From Synechococcus sp. NB0720_010 (GTDB lineage: Bacteria; Cyanobacteriota; Cyanobacteriia; PCC-6307; Cyanobiaceae), in the NCBI RefSeq assembly GCF_023078835.1, contig NZ_CP090898.1, forward strand, positions 2,296,045 through 2,360,044: DNA of 64,000 bases, in the 5' to 3' direction. The notes below the pieces were generated by a model. That model saw only the letters and a program-made list of their open reading frames with translations, did not search any database and was not told the origin of the DNA. This document shows, piece after piece, positions 1 through 8,064 of the stretch. Every line of letters starts with the position of its first letter. Position 1 is the stretch's first letter. Made by a program: the position numbers and the translations under genes.

Positions 1-77
1 CGGGGCGGGCATTGCCTTGGACTGGATGGGGCCTCAGACCGTAGCGAGCGAGCGACTGAGCTGGTTTTGTTCAGGCT

Positions 78-146
78 TTGGAAGCCAATCTGCAATTGGG
101 AAATAAGTCTGAATTTGGGAAGCAATTTTGAAAGTTGGAAGCTTTT
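78..146. repeat. Degenerate 19-bp tandem repeats upstream of the sigma factor gene
   Basis: About three and a half head-to-tail units begin with TTGG(G)AA at positions 78, 96, 115 and 135, giving spacings of 18, 19 and 20 bases. The first and third units also share AAGC(C)AAT followed by a T-rich and GAA/CAA tail. The block ends about 60 bases before the chosen sigma factor start, so it could be a multi-site regulator-binding array or the remnant of a local duplication. Positions 1 to 77 show nothing I can assign. Confidence 0.5.
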
Positions 147-206
147 TAGTGGCTTTCTTTTTTGAGTCAAAAACCCCTTAGGTTCAAATCAGCAGAACGC
201 GCAAAC

Positions 207-1142
207 ATGGCCAGCTCGCTGAGTGCTTTCTTGGGTGAAATTGGTCGTCACCAGTTGTTGACGCCAGAGCAAGAGCTGATGCTTGGCCGCAAGGTACAAG
301 CCATGGTGCAGCTGCACGAGCGCTGCACCATGGCTGGTGGTGTTGGTGAAGCCTGCAGCTACAACGACATCGAGAAGCGCACGATGCGTGTGGGCGAGCG
401 GGCTAAAGATCAGATGATCACGGCCAACCTGCGCTTGGTGGTCAACCTGGCAAAGCGTTACCAGGGCAAGGGACTTGACCTGTTGGACCTGATTCAAGAG
501 GGGACCCTGGGTCTGACCCGAGCCGTTGAGAAGTACGACCCCACCCGCGGCCACCGCTTCAGTACTTATGCCTACTGGTGGATTCGCCAGGGACTCAACC
601 GTGCGCTCTCGACCCAAAGTCGCACGATTCGTATTCCTGTCAATGTCAACGAAAAACTGACACGTTTGCGGGCTGCAAAGGCGCGTTTGATGCAGCGCAA
701 TGGCATGGCGCCTAATTCACAACAGCTGGCCACAGCGTTGGGTTTGCCGCTCGATGAAATTGAGGATTTGCTCGGTTGTGAGCTCCGCAGCGTCACCGTC
801 AGCCTGCAGGGCATCGTCAAATCCAAATCCGATCCCACGGAACTGGTGGATGTGCTTCCTAGTGAGGATCTGCCTCCCATGGAGCGCTGTGAACTGGCGG
901 AGCGCAATGCCGCGGTTTGGAAGCTTCTGGATCAGTCCAACCTCACGCCGAAAGAGCGCACTGTCGTGATGCTGCGCTTTGGTCTCGATGGCAGCCATGA
1001 GTGGCGCACCCTCGCTGAGGTGGCCCGTCTCCTGGGCTGCAGTCGGGAGTACTGCCGTCAGGTGGTCCAGCGGGCCCTGCGCAAGCTGCGCAAAGTGGGC
1101 ATCCAGAGCGGATTGGTCGACGTCAGTTCTGTCGTTCAGTAG
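207..1142 (+). CDS. Group 2 (non-essential) RpoD-type sigma factor
   Basis: This is a sigma-70 family subunit that directs RNA polymerase to promoters. Region 1.2 starts at the N-terminus (SAFLGEIGRHQLLTPEQE). Region 2 spans about residues 75-150 and contains NLRLVVNLAKRY, the core-binding LLDLIQEG and FSTYAYWWIRQ. Region 3 follows, and region 4 ends with the helix-turn-helix TLAEVARLLGCSREYCRQVV. The absence of a long acidic region 1.1 fits the cyanobacterial group 2 class rather than the principal SigA. I chose the ATG at 207 because family members begin close to SSLSAFLGEI; an in-frame TTG at 162 would add 15 residues. Which sigma (SigB, C, D or E type) cannot be decided by eye. Confidence 0.93.
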   Translation: MASSLSAFLGEIGRHQLLTPEQELMLGRKVQAMVQLHERCTMAGGVGEACSYNDIEKRTMRVGERAKDQMITANLRLVVNLAKRYQGKGLDLLDLIQEGTLGLTRAVEKYDPTRGHRFSTYAYWWIRQGLNRALSTQSRTIRIPVNVNEKLTRLRAAKARLMQRNGMAPNSQQLATALGLPLDEIEDLLGCELRSVTVSLQGIVKSKSDPTELVDVLPSEDLPPMERCELAERNAAVWKLLDQSNLTPKERTVVMLRFGLDGSHEWRTLAEVARLLGCSREYCRQVVQRALRKLRKVGIQSGLVDVSSVVQ

Positions 1143-1157
1143 GTCGGCCTTCAGAAT

Positions 1158-1181
1158 GGTGTCACCGCTTGAGGTGACACC
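1158..1181. repeat. Perfect 9-bp inverted repeat between sigma factor and DUF1232 gene
   Basis: GGTGTCACC and GGTGACACC flank a six-base loop (GCTTGA), starting 16 bases after the sigma factor stop and ending 5 bases before the next ATG. No T-run follows, so it is not a standard terminator. It could be a protein-binding dyad or an mRNA hairpin that limits translation of the next gene. Confidence 0.55.
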
Positions 1182-1186
1182 AGCCC

Positions 1187-1552
1187 ATGGCTGTCGATCC
1201 TGCTGCTCAACCCATTGATGCCCAAGTGCTGGGCAGCACCGAGGTCGATGAGGGCGCGCTGCGACGCCTCCTGCGTCGTGCAGGTCGCGCGATCGCGCGG
1301 CCTGCCATCGAATGCCTCGAGTTGTTGCTGGATTCCGGCACCCCGCCACAGGTTCGCCTGACGATGCTGGCGGCCCTGACCTATCTGCTGGTTCCGGTTG
1401 ATTTGATCCCGGACTTCATCCCGGCGGCGGGCTTCAGCGATGACCTGGTGGCCTTGACCGCCCTGCTCGGTCTCTGCTCGAGTCACATGAGCGAACCCAT
1501 TCGGATGCGGGCGCAGCGCAAACTGGATCGCTGGTTTCCTCCGACGCGCTGA
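1187..1552 (+). CDS. YkvA/DUF1232 family protein
   Basis: A 121-residue protein with the DUF1232 signature in its middle: about residues 65-90 read ALTYLLVPVDLIPDFIPAAG followed by FSDDLVAL. The domain carries a short hydrophobic hairpin and is usually membrane-associated; its biochemical role is unknown. The stop overlaps the next start by one base (TGATG), indicating translational coupling. The gene follows the sigma factor by 44 bases, a gap that contains a perfect hairpin. Confidence 0.85.
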   Translation: MAVDPAAQPIDAQVLGSTEVDEGALRRLLRRAGRAIARPAIECLELLLDSGTPPQVRLTMLAALTYLLVPVDLIPDFIPAAGFSDDLVALTALLGLCSSHMSEPIRMRAQRKLDRWFPPTR

Positions 1553-1881
1553 TGGCTGCTCTGACCTCTGAGCAGTTAGACGAACTGCAATCGTTCATCA
1601 AGGATTGGCTCCGCCACAGCGGCCGGACCCAGTCGGACCTGCGGCGAGCCCTGCGGGCAAGCTCGATTCGGATGCCGGTCCTTCTGGATGAGTTGGACCG
1701 CACCTACCGCCGTGACGGTTTGGTGGGCCTGGCTGAACGTCTCTGTGCCATTGAGGCGGTCTGGCAGAGCGAGGACCAAGGCGGGGTTGGTTCCGCCGAT
1801 GCCGCTCCAGCCGTTGAGGACTCCCTTGGGCAATTGGATCTGCTCCTGGAAGAAATCCGACTGGAAGTCGGAGACGGCTGA
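1552..1881 (+). CDS. Conserved hypothetical protein
   Basis: A 109-residue, mostly helical soluble protein I do not recognise. The first 70 residues have the look of a DNA-binding or protein-binding helical domain (TSEQLDELQSFIKDWL, then LRRALRASSIRMPVLLDELD). The C-terminal part is acidic and low in complexity. It is coupled by a one-base overlap to the DUF1232 gene. No function is proposed. Confidence 0.7.
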   Translation: MAALTSEQLDELQSFIKDWLRHSGRTQSDLRRALRASSIRMPVLLDELDRTYRRDGLVGLAERLCAIEAVWQSEDQGGVGSADAAPAVEDSLGQLDLLLEEIRLEVGDG

Positions 1882-1928
1882 CGGAGGCCTGCACTCACGT
1901 CACAGTGGGTGCACGTTGCACCGTTGAG

Positions 1929-2174
1929 ATGACCTGCGCGCGTTGGCTGGCTTGGGCGTCCGTTGCGGCCCTGGGTGCTGCAATGCCTTCGGCCGTTCAT
2001 GCCCAGGCGGAGAGTTTCCTCTGGGGACCCGGCAGCAATGTGGGCCCCTCCACCACCGTGGAACCCAAGAACTGCGTGACGGCGGCCGACGGAAGTATCA
2101 CCTGCGACACCAAGTTGGTGAACCCTCCGGGGGATACTCCGGCTAAGCCTCAGTACACGCCCTTTCGCAATTGA
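1929..2174 (+). CDS. Small secreted protein of unknown function
   Basis: Starting at the ATG at 1929 gives 81 residues with a Sec-type signal peptide (hydrophobic WLAWASVAALGAAM, probable cleavage after AVHAQA) and a short polar mature part with two cysteines (NCVTAADGSITCD) that could form a disulfide. A GTG at 1905 in frame would add eight residues before the signal and is less likely. The stop overlaps the next start by four bases. Confidence 0.65.
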   Translation: MTCARWLAWASVAALGAAMPSAVHAQAESFLWGPGSNVGPSTTVEPKNCVTAADGSITCDTKLVNPPGDTPAKPQYTPFRN

Positions 2175-2659
2175 AGTCTCTGTTTTGTGATCGCGCGTTC
2201 CTGCGAGGAATCTCGGGTTTCGAACGCGCTCTGGCCAAGGTCCTCTCGGTCACCCTCACCGTGGTGTTGGTGGTCGCGACCCTTCAGCTCCTGATCTTTT
2301 TGGGCAGTGACCTGCTGGATTTGCAGGTCAATTGGACCGGTGAGGGCCTGGTGAGCCTGTTGGATCAGGTGCTGGTGATCCTGATTGCCCTGGAGGTGCT
2401 GCAGAACCTCACCGCTTACCTGCGGGAGCATGTGATTCAGATCGAATTAGTGCTGGTCACGGCCCTGACCGCCGTGTCCCGCAAGGTGATCGTTTCTCCC
2501 CCGGGGATGCAGAAGGACCCTGCGGTTCTGATTGGCTTGGGGGTGGCGATCCTCTCCCTCGCTGCCGCCTATTGGCTGGTGCGGCAATCCAACCTCAAGC
2601 GCCCACCGACCAGAACAGAGCTAGCCAGACCGTCCCAGGATTCGGGTCGGTTGCCGTAA
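2171..2659 (+). CDS. PsiE-family membrane protein
   Basis: A 162-residue protein with about four membrane segments (around residues 25-45, 65-80, 88-105 and 120-137), resembling the phosphate-starvation-inducible PsiE family, whose function is not established. The start appears to be TTG at 2171, overlapping the previous stop as TTGA; coupling to the upstream secreted protein may compensate for the weak start codon. Its last 65 bases overlap the 3' end of the opposing Nif11-cupin gene. Confidence 0.75.
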   Translation: MKSLFCDRAFLRGISGFERALAKVLSVTLTVVLVVATLQLLIFLGSDLLDLQVNWTGEGLVSLLDQVLVILIALEVLQNLTAYLREHVIQIELVLVTALTAVSRKVIVSPPGMQKDPAVLIGLGVAILSLAAAYWLVRQSNLKRPPTRTELARPSQDSGRLP

Positions 2660-3128
2660 CCCGATGGCGGCGATGCGGCGCAATCATCAGCGCATCGCCG
2701 ACGCAGAGGTCCCGCGGCTGCTCTTCGTCTTCAAAGTGCAGCGACGCACTTCCGCGCAGAACCAGAACCCATTCGCTCTCCTCTTGGTCGTACCAGCCCT
2801 CGGCTGGGCTGCTGGCCTGGCAGGAATGAATTCGCTCGAGGCGCCAGTTCTGTCCACTGGCGAGCACGTCGGTTTGTTCCTGGCCTGACTCCGGGCAGTC
2901 CCCCCGCAGCAGATTGGGTTGATCAGCGGGCCTGTCTGGCTGGGGGCTGCTGTCCCCCCAGCGCCGGCCGATGTCAAAGCCAAATTGGGCTGCCAGTTGG
3001 ACCACATCGTGGTGGTTGCTGCAGTCTCTGAGGGCTTGCCGAAGCTCGGGCTGGGCTTCAGTCAAGGCCACGAAGGCATTGAGCTGTTGGATCTTCTGGA
3101 GGAACTGTTGGAGCTGGGCTTCGGCCAT
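2595..3128 (-). CDS. Nif11 domain / cupin domain fusion protein
   Basis: A 177-residue protein. Residues 1-57 match the Nif11 domain seen in nitrogen-fixation accessory proteins and in RiPP leader peptides (LQQFLQKIQQLNAFVALTEA, FGFDIG). Residues about 95-170 form a single cupin barrel with the conserved EWVLVLRGSASL strand and a histidine pair near APHRRHRV. Metal or ligand binding is plausible, but the substrate is unknown. The start overlaps the stop of the upstream GNAT gene by one base, so the two are probably co-transcribed. The 3' end overlaps the psiE-like gene in antisense. Confidence 0.8.
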   Translation of the reverse strand: MAEAQLQQFLQKIQQLNAFVALTEAQPELRQALRDCSNHHDVVQLAAQFGFDIGRRWGDSSPQPDRPADQPNLLRGDCPESGQEQTDVLASGQNWRLERIHSCQASSPAEGWYDQEESEWVLVLRGSASLHFEDEEQPRDLCVGDALMIAPHRRHRVTATDPNPGTVWLALFWSVGA

Positions 3129-3601
3129 CAGCTCAGTATCGGGTTCAGCGTTTTGCTGAGGTTGAACCGCTCGAAGTGCACCCCGCGGATCAGGAGCTCT
3201 TCTCTCCAGCGGATCCGCCAGCCCAGCTTCAGCAGTAGAGGGGTGGAGATCAGGCTGGCTTCGGTGACGAGGGCGCCGAGCTTGTCCTGAGTCGCTTCCG
3301 CCTCAATGGCCTCAATCAGGGCGCGTCCATGGCCCCGCTGCTGGTGTTCAGGATGGCAATAGAGCAGGGATAGGCGTTGGCTTGGATCCCGCAGGGCAAA
3401 GGCGAGGACGCCTCCATCCGTTGCTTCGCTGGCCAGGGCGCGACCGCGCTCGAGCTGAAGTGCTAGTGCCGGACCTTGACTGGCCCAGGCTTCTCTTTGT
3501 GCCTGCGTGTACAGCTTCGGGTCGCAACTCAGGACGGCCTTCTGATAAATCGTGATCGCCTCAGAGTGCTCGTCCCTGCGTAATTCACGGATTCGATGCA
3601 T
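3128..3601 (-). CDS. GNAT family N-acetyltransferase
   Basis: 157 residues with the GNAT core. The acetyl-CoA pyrophosphate-binding motif is visible as HPEHQQRGHGRALIEAIE at about residues 83-100 (Q-x-x-G-x-G/A), preceded by the beta-4 strand RLSLLYCHP. The substrate cannot be predicted. It is the first gene of a two-gene unit with the Nif11-cupin gene and is divergent from cyAbrB across a 120-base intergenic region. Confidence 0.85.
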   Translation of the reverse strand: MHRIRELRRDEHSEAITIYQKAVLSCDPKLYTQAQREAWASQGPALALQLERGRALASEATDGGVLAFALRDPSQRLSLLYCHPEHQQRGHGRALIEAIEAEATQDKLGALVTEASLISTPLLLKLGWRIRWREELLIRGVHFERFNLSKTLNPILS

Positions 3602-3721
3602 CGAGGCCTTTGATACTCAACTCCTTGCCGAATTCTGGCTTGGTTTGATCTTCATGGAGCTGGTGCCTAGTTAAACCGTGTTGTATGTTGCACGAGTATC
3701 TGGCTCAAGCCCTCTACCTCA

Positions 3722-4087
3722 ATGCTCACCGGTTCCGATCTTCTGGCCAAAGTTAAAGAGCTTGGCGATGTAAGTAAGTCCGATATCGTCCGCGCTTGCG
3801 GTTATGTCTCCTCCAAGAAGGACGGCGGCGAGCGTCTGAACTTCACCGCTTTCTACGAAGCGCTTCTCGAGGCCAAGGGTGTTGAGCTTGGCGTGAGCAG
3901 CAAGGTCGGCAAGGGTGGCCGCAAGCTCAGCTACATCGCCACCGTTCAGGGCAACGGCAACCTGCTGATCGGTAAGGCCTACACCGCCATGCTGGATCTT
4001 CAGCCCGGTGACGAGTTCGAAATCAAGCTCGGCCGTAAGCAGATCCGTCTGATTCCCGCCGGCGGCAGCGACGAAGACGAAGAGTGA
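3722..4087 (+). CDS. cyAbrB-type transcriptional regulator
   Basis: A 121-residue AbrB-like protein of the cyanobacteria-specific cyAbrB group. These proteins bind DNA and modulate nitrogen, carbon and hydrogenase genes. The AbrB-like DNA-binding fold lies in the C-terminal half (GNGNLLIGKAYTAMLDLQPG, then DEFEIKLGRKQIRLIP), with a Lys/Gly-rich N-terminal part and an acidic tail. It is monocistronic: a divergent gene lies upstream, and a strong terminator follows inside the 3' end of the converging sbcC-like gene. CalA or the second cyAbrB paralogue cannot be distinguished here. Confidence 0.9.
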   Translation: MLTGSDLLAKVKELGDVSKSDIVRACGYVSSKKDGGERLNFTAFYEALLEAKGVELGVSSKVGKGGRKLSYIATVQGNGNLLIGKAYTAMLDLQPGDEFEIKLGRKQIRLIPAGGSDEDEE

Positions 4088-4096
4088 TCGACAGCC

Positions 4097-6784
4097 CTAA
4101 CGGCTGAGCGTGACCTCCACGCCATTGGCCCCCTCCAGCGATTGGAGGGGGCTTTTTTGTGCCCAGCCCAGAACGTTTTGATAGTCCTCGGGATGGCAGC
4201 TGAGCAGGATGATTTGAATCCCCTGCTCCATCCCCCGCTGCAACATTGCTTGCAATGGATCGAGGCGTTGCCGATCGGTATTGGTAAAGGCGTCGTCGAA
4301 GACCAAGGGCAGGGCACCGTCATAGGCACCCATCAGGACTTCGGCCATGGCCAGTCGCAGCGCCCCTGCGAATTGTTCGCGCATGCCTCCACTGAGTCGC
4401 GCAAAGTCATAGGCCTGGCTGTCCTGCAGCAGTTGCAGTTGCTGGAAGCCATGTTTGGGATTGAAGGCCAACAGGGCCTTCTCCGCTCCTGTCGGCAAGA
4501 GGGCCCCGAGGTAGGGATTGAGGGCTGAACAGAGCGGTTCGCTGTAGCGATTGGCCAGCTCAGCTTGGGCCTGATGGAAGTGCTCCTGCAGCAGTTGCAG
4601 AGCGTTGGCCTCCCGTTCTTGCGTTTGGCGTTCCTGCTGGACGTTCTCCCAGCGGGCCTGGGCTAGCTCCAGTTGAGCACTGGGGTTTTGGGCTCCCAGG
4701 CTGGCGCAGCGCTGTTCGTTCTGCCCCCGCTCATTGAGGAGAAGCTCTTTCTCCTGGTTGAGCTGCTCGAGCAGTTGCAGGGCCCCAACGGATCCCTGGC
4801 GGTGTTGCTGCAATGTTTTTCGTTCGCTCTCCATCGCCGCTAGGACCGCTCGCCGCTCCTTGACGTCTTGCTCCAGGTGTTGGAGCTGCTCGACGCTCGC
4901 TGGGGTTGACTCTTGTTGCAGTCGTTGCTCGACCATCGCCAAGGAGCCGGCGAGTTGCTCGAGCCGATTGCGGCATTGCTCCAGCTGGCGGCTCTGGGCT
5001 AGCTCCTGTTGCCGCTGTTGCTGATGCTGTTGCAGCTGCTGATCGAGGGCGCTGCTTTGTTGCTGGATGGTCTGGCGTAGCTGCGTGTCCAGCTCTTCGA
5101 GTGCCGTTGGATCGCTGGGCAGTCCCTCCTGGCGATCGAGACTGATGGCTTGCTCCAGGTCCTGCTGGCGCGGGAGCAAGGCACTGAGACGTTCGCTCAG
5201 CCCGGACCAGGGGATGGCCTTGGCTGCGCTGCGAAGGTCGCTGAGATCCCGCTCCAGGCTGCGCCGTTGTTGCTCAATCGCCTCCGCGGCTTCGCTGTTG
5301 ACGGCCCCGAGCTGCTGGGTTAACCGTTCGCAGTCTTGGCGGCAGCGCTCCAGCTGAGCCTGGGCCTGGGGCAGCGCGTCGCCGCCGCCGGGGCTCACCC
5401 GTAGGCGGACGGCAGCTCCAACCTGCAGTTCAGTGATGCTGTTGAGCTGGCGCTTCTCTCCGGCCTGGATCGCTTCACCGGCGAGCGTGATGGCCTGATC
5501 GCTTTGGATCACTTCGATGCTGGTGGCCATGGCCTCCAGCCGCGCCTGGGCCTGGGCGAGGGCCTGCTCGGCGCGCCGCAGTCCGCGCACCTGTTCGGCA
5601 TCGATCGGCGGCAGTTGGGACAGGGTTTGCTTGAGCCGGTTCGCTTCTGACTGCAGGCGGTTCATCTCCTGCTGGTGGGCTTCAAGCTGTTGGCGCTCCC
5701 TACGCAGTTGCAGGAGGTCGAGCCGCTGACGCACTCCCTCTTGCCGCGTCCGCAGGGTTTGCAGCTGTTGCTGAGCGGCTGCGATCTGCTGCTCCTGCTT
5801 CTGCTGCTGCTCGGTTTTGAGGGCGTCCTGCTCGAGTGCCCGCTTCAGCTGCTCTTGCAGCAGGAGTTGCTCTTGCTGCTGCTCCTGCTGGGTTCGCTTG
5901 AGTTCCTGCTGTTGTTTCTGCTGTTGCTCAAGGGTCTGGCGTTGCAGCAGCACCGGTTCAAGTTCCGCCTGCAGCAACTGCTGTTGCTGCTCCAGTTCCC
6001 GCTCTCTCAGTAAGGCGGGCCGCAGGTCCTGGTCAATGCAGTGGAGCCTCTCGGCGATGGCGCCCAGGCGCTCCATGGCTTGTTCGAGCTCGAGCAGTTG
6101 TTGTTTGGCCCCGTTCAGCTCCTCCAGGCACTCCTGTTCCCGTTGCAGCACTTGGGCGAGGGCTGATCCGGCCTTCACGCGCCCCGTCGGAGTGAACACC
6201 TGTCCCAGGCGCTGCTGGAGTTGCTCGACCACCTGGCGATCCAGGGGGGACTGCAGCGTTCCTAGATCGGTCTTGGATTGAAGCTGCTGGAGCAGCCGCT
6301 CGTAGTCGTAGCTCTCCGGCTTCCCCTCCAGGGGGTTGAAGCCTGCGTCCCCCTGCCGCACCCAGAGGTGGGCCCAGCGCTCGGGCAGCTGCGCGATCCG
6401 CCTGCCTTCGACGGGACCCTCCAGGCCGAGCAGCCGCGCCAGCTCTTCTTCCGCTGCTGGACCACTGAGGGCCTGCCCTTTCTGGTTGCTGAGCTGACAG
6501 GTTCCCCCGGCACCAGCGAAGCGTTTGCGCAGCGTCCAGCGTTCTCCCTGGGCGGCAAAACAGAGCTCGACCTCCGGCAGGCCGCCATGGGTGCGTGAGC
6601 GCAGCTCCTCCACACCGCGCCCGGTGGCGGTGGAGCGCAGGAAGAGGGTTTTGTGGAGTGCCTCCACCAGGGTGCTTTTGCCCGATTCGTTGACCCCGCC
6701 GACCAGGGTCAGTTGGCGACCAAAGCTGAGCTCTAGATCGAGGTGTTGACGAACCCGTTGCAGGCGGCAGGAGAGCAGGTGCAT
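4097..6784 (-). CDS. SbcC/Rad50-like (YhaN-type) AAA ATPase
   Basis: An 895-residue SMC-like ATPase expected to work with the adjacent SbcD-like nuclease in DNA end processing. It has an N-terminal Walker A (GGVNESGKSTLVE, about residues 29-41). The very long middle is coiled coil rich in Gln, Glu and Leu. Near the C-terminus lie the ABC signature (LSGGMREQFAGALRLAMAE) and Walker B (LPLVFDDAFTNTD). I see no CxxC zinc hook at the coiled-coil apex (only CRQDC), which favours the YhaN type over classical SbcC. It starts three bases after the nuclease stop. Confidence 0.85.
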   Translation of the reverse strand: MHLLSCRLQRVRQHLDLELSFGRQLTLVGGVNESGKSTLVEALHKTLFLRSTATGRGVEELRSRTHGGLPEVELCFAAQGERWTLRKRFAGAGGTCQLSNQKGQALSGPAAEEELARLLGLEGPVEGRRIAQLPERWAHLWVRQGDAGFNPLEGKPESYDYERLLQQLQSKTDLGTLQSPLDRQVVEQLQQRLGQVFTPTGRVKAGSALAQVLQREQECLEELNGAKQQLLELEQAMERLGAIAERLHCIDQDLRPALLRERELEQQQQLLQAELEPVLLQRQTLEQQQKQQQELKRTQQEQQQEQLLLQEQLKRALEQDALKTEQQQKQEQQIAAAQQQLQTLRTRQEGVRQRLDLLQLRRERQQLEAHQQEMNRLQSEANRLKQTLSQLPPIDAEQVRGLRRAEQALAQAQARLEAMATSIEVIQSDQAITLAGEAIQAGEKRQLNSITELQVGAAVRLRVSPGGGDALPQAQAQLERCRQDCERLTQQLGAVNSEAAEAIEQQRRSLERDLSDLRSAAKAIPWSGLSERLSALLPRQQDLEQAISLDRQEGLPSDPTALEELDTQLRQTIQQQSSALDQQLQQHQQQRQQELAQSRQLEQCRNRLEQLAGSLAMVEQRLQQESTPASVEQLQHLEQDVKERRAVLAAMESERKTLQQHRQGSVGALQLLEQLNQEKELLLNERGQNEQRCASLGAQNPSAQLELAQARWENVQQERQTQEREANALQLLQEHFHQAQAELANRYSEPLCSALNPYLGALLPTGAEKALLAFNPKHGFQQLQLLQDSQAYDFARLSGGMREQFAGALRLAMAEVLMGAYDGALPLVFDDAFTNTDRQRLDPLQAMLQRGMEQGIQIILLSCHPEDYQNVLGWAQKSPLQSLEGANGVEVTLSR
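4128..4158 (+). terminator. Intrinsic terminator of cyAbrB, inside the opposing sbcC-like coding sequence
   Basis: A perfect 10-bp stem (GCCCCCTCCA and TGGAGGGGGC) with a five-base loop is followed by six T residues. It lies 40 bases after the cyAbrB stop and inside the last codons of the converging gene, where it encodes part of the C-terminus on the other strand. Confidence 0.9.
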
Positions 6785-6787
6785 GGC

Positions 6788-7966
6788 TTACTCCCCTGCG
6801 CAGCGGTGCAGTTCGGCCAGGGCCAGCTGCAGCAGTTCGCGCCGCTCCTCCAGCAGCGCGCTGTCCGCCAATTCGCTCTGAAGGCGATGGGCGACGTTGG
6901 CAATCAAGGGGTCACTGGGGCGCTGGCTGAGGGCCTTGAGTTCGATTGGATCGGGAGCCTGGGCGCAGCGCCCGCGGCGCTTGAGCCGCAGCAGTTGTGC
7001 CTCCAACCGCTCGATCAGCGCGTCGTAGCGGCGATGACCCTCGAGGCTCAGGCTGCCGCTCTCCTCCAGCAGCAGAAGATGTTGTCCTGGCTCGTCGCCC
7101 AGGAGCGTCTGGAGCTGCGCTTCAAAGCGCTCCAGCTCCGCGTCGCTGCTCAGCCGCACCGCCGTGGCGTGCCATTGCAGCATCGCAGTCGCCAGAGGGG
7201 TCACCTTGGGAAGACTCCCCCGCTCAGCGCGCACCGCCAGGACGACTCCATCGCGGTAGGCGTCATGGCGAGGAAAGCGATCGGGCTCCGGGGTCCCGCT
7301 GTACCAGGCCTTGGCATGGACCTGCTTGAGGCCATGCCAATCCCCCAGGGCGACGTAGTCCAGCTGCTCCAGTAGGCCAGCGTCCAGGCGCAGTTGGTTT
7401 TGGGCGCTGGTGGGATTCTCCTCATCGGCATCCAGGTCATCGGAGCCAAAACCATGGATGGAGCCATGGGCAAGCAGGAGGCGAGGGCGGTCGCTGGGCA
7501 GTGAGGCCCAATCGATCGATCGCACCCATGCGGTGGGGTCCTGGCTGTCCGTGCGGCGCAACAGCGGGCAGGGCAGCACGATCGCCTGCTCCAGCACGAG
7601 CGGTTCGCGGCTCAGGAGCACCTGGAGGTTGGGGGCCCGGCGCTGGCACTCCTCCTGGAAAAAACGTTGGTGCCAGACACTGCCTGGGGCACCGTGGTCA
7701 TGGTTGCCAGGAATCACCAGCACCGGGCAGCTCAGGCGGCCGAGGGCCTGGCAGACCGCACTGATGTCACTGCTGCTGGGGGTTGGTGAGTCAAAGAGAT
7801 CACCGGCGACCAGGAGGAAGGCGGCCGCCTGCTCCTTGGCGCATTGACCGATTTGATCGATGGCGGCGATGCGCACCTGCCGCAACTTGGCCCGCTTGTC
7901 GGGGTCCTGGACCCGGGCGTAGGGCTTGCCGATCTGCCAGTCGGCGCTGTGCAGAAAGGACAGCAT
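6788..7966 (-). CDS. SbcD/YhaO-like DNA repair exonuclease
   Basis: A 392-residue calcineurin-like phosphoesterase. The metal-binding motifs appear in order: FLHSADWQIG (D-x-H equivalent), VAGDLFDSP (GDxxD), IPGNHDHG (GNHD) and GDWHGLKQV near residue 215. This is the nuclease subunit paired with the downstream ATPase. I chose the ATG at 7966, giving MLSFLHSADW, because family members begin immediately before the first motif. The longer reading from 8005 adds 13 proline-rich residues. Confidence 0.85.
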   Translation of the reverse strand: MLSFLHSADWQIGKPYARVQDPDKRAKLRQVRIAAIDQIGQCAKEQAAAFLLVAGDLFDSPTPSSSDISAVCQALGRLSCPVLVIPGNHDHGAPGSVWHQRFFQEECQRRAPNLQVLLSREPLVLEQAIVLPCPLLRRTDSQDPTAWVRSIDWASLPSDRPRLLLAHGSIHGFGSDDLDADEENPTSAQNQLRLDAGLLEQLDYVALGDWHGLKQVHAKAWYSGTPEPDRFPRHDAYRDGVVLAVRAERGSLPKVTPLATAMLQWHATAVRLSSDAELERFEAQLQTLLGDEPGQHLLLLEESGSLSLEGHRRYDALIERLEAQLLRLKRRGRCAQAPDPIELKALSQRPSDPLIANVAHRLQSELADSALLEERRELLQLALAELHRCAGE

Positions 7967-8064
7967 GGGGTGCGTGGGTGTGGGGCTATTTGAGCGCGGA
8001 CACACCGGGAGTGGGCCGGTCAGACTGACGCTTGGCGCGCTGCGCCCCCCTTGCCCTTGACCCG

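Noticed and set aside
5675-6281. Leu-rich and Cys/Ser-rich plus-strand frames opposite the SbcC-like gene
   Set aside because: They are the antisense reading of CAG/CTG-rich codons for Gln and Leu in the coiled coil and show no independent coding signal.
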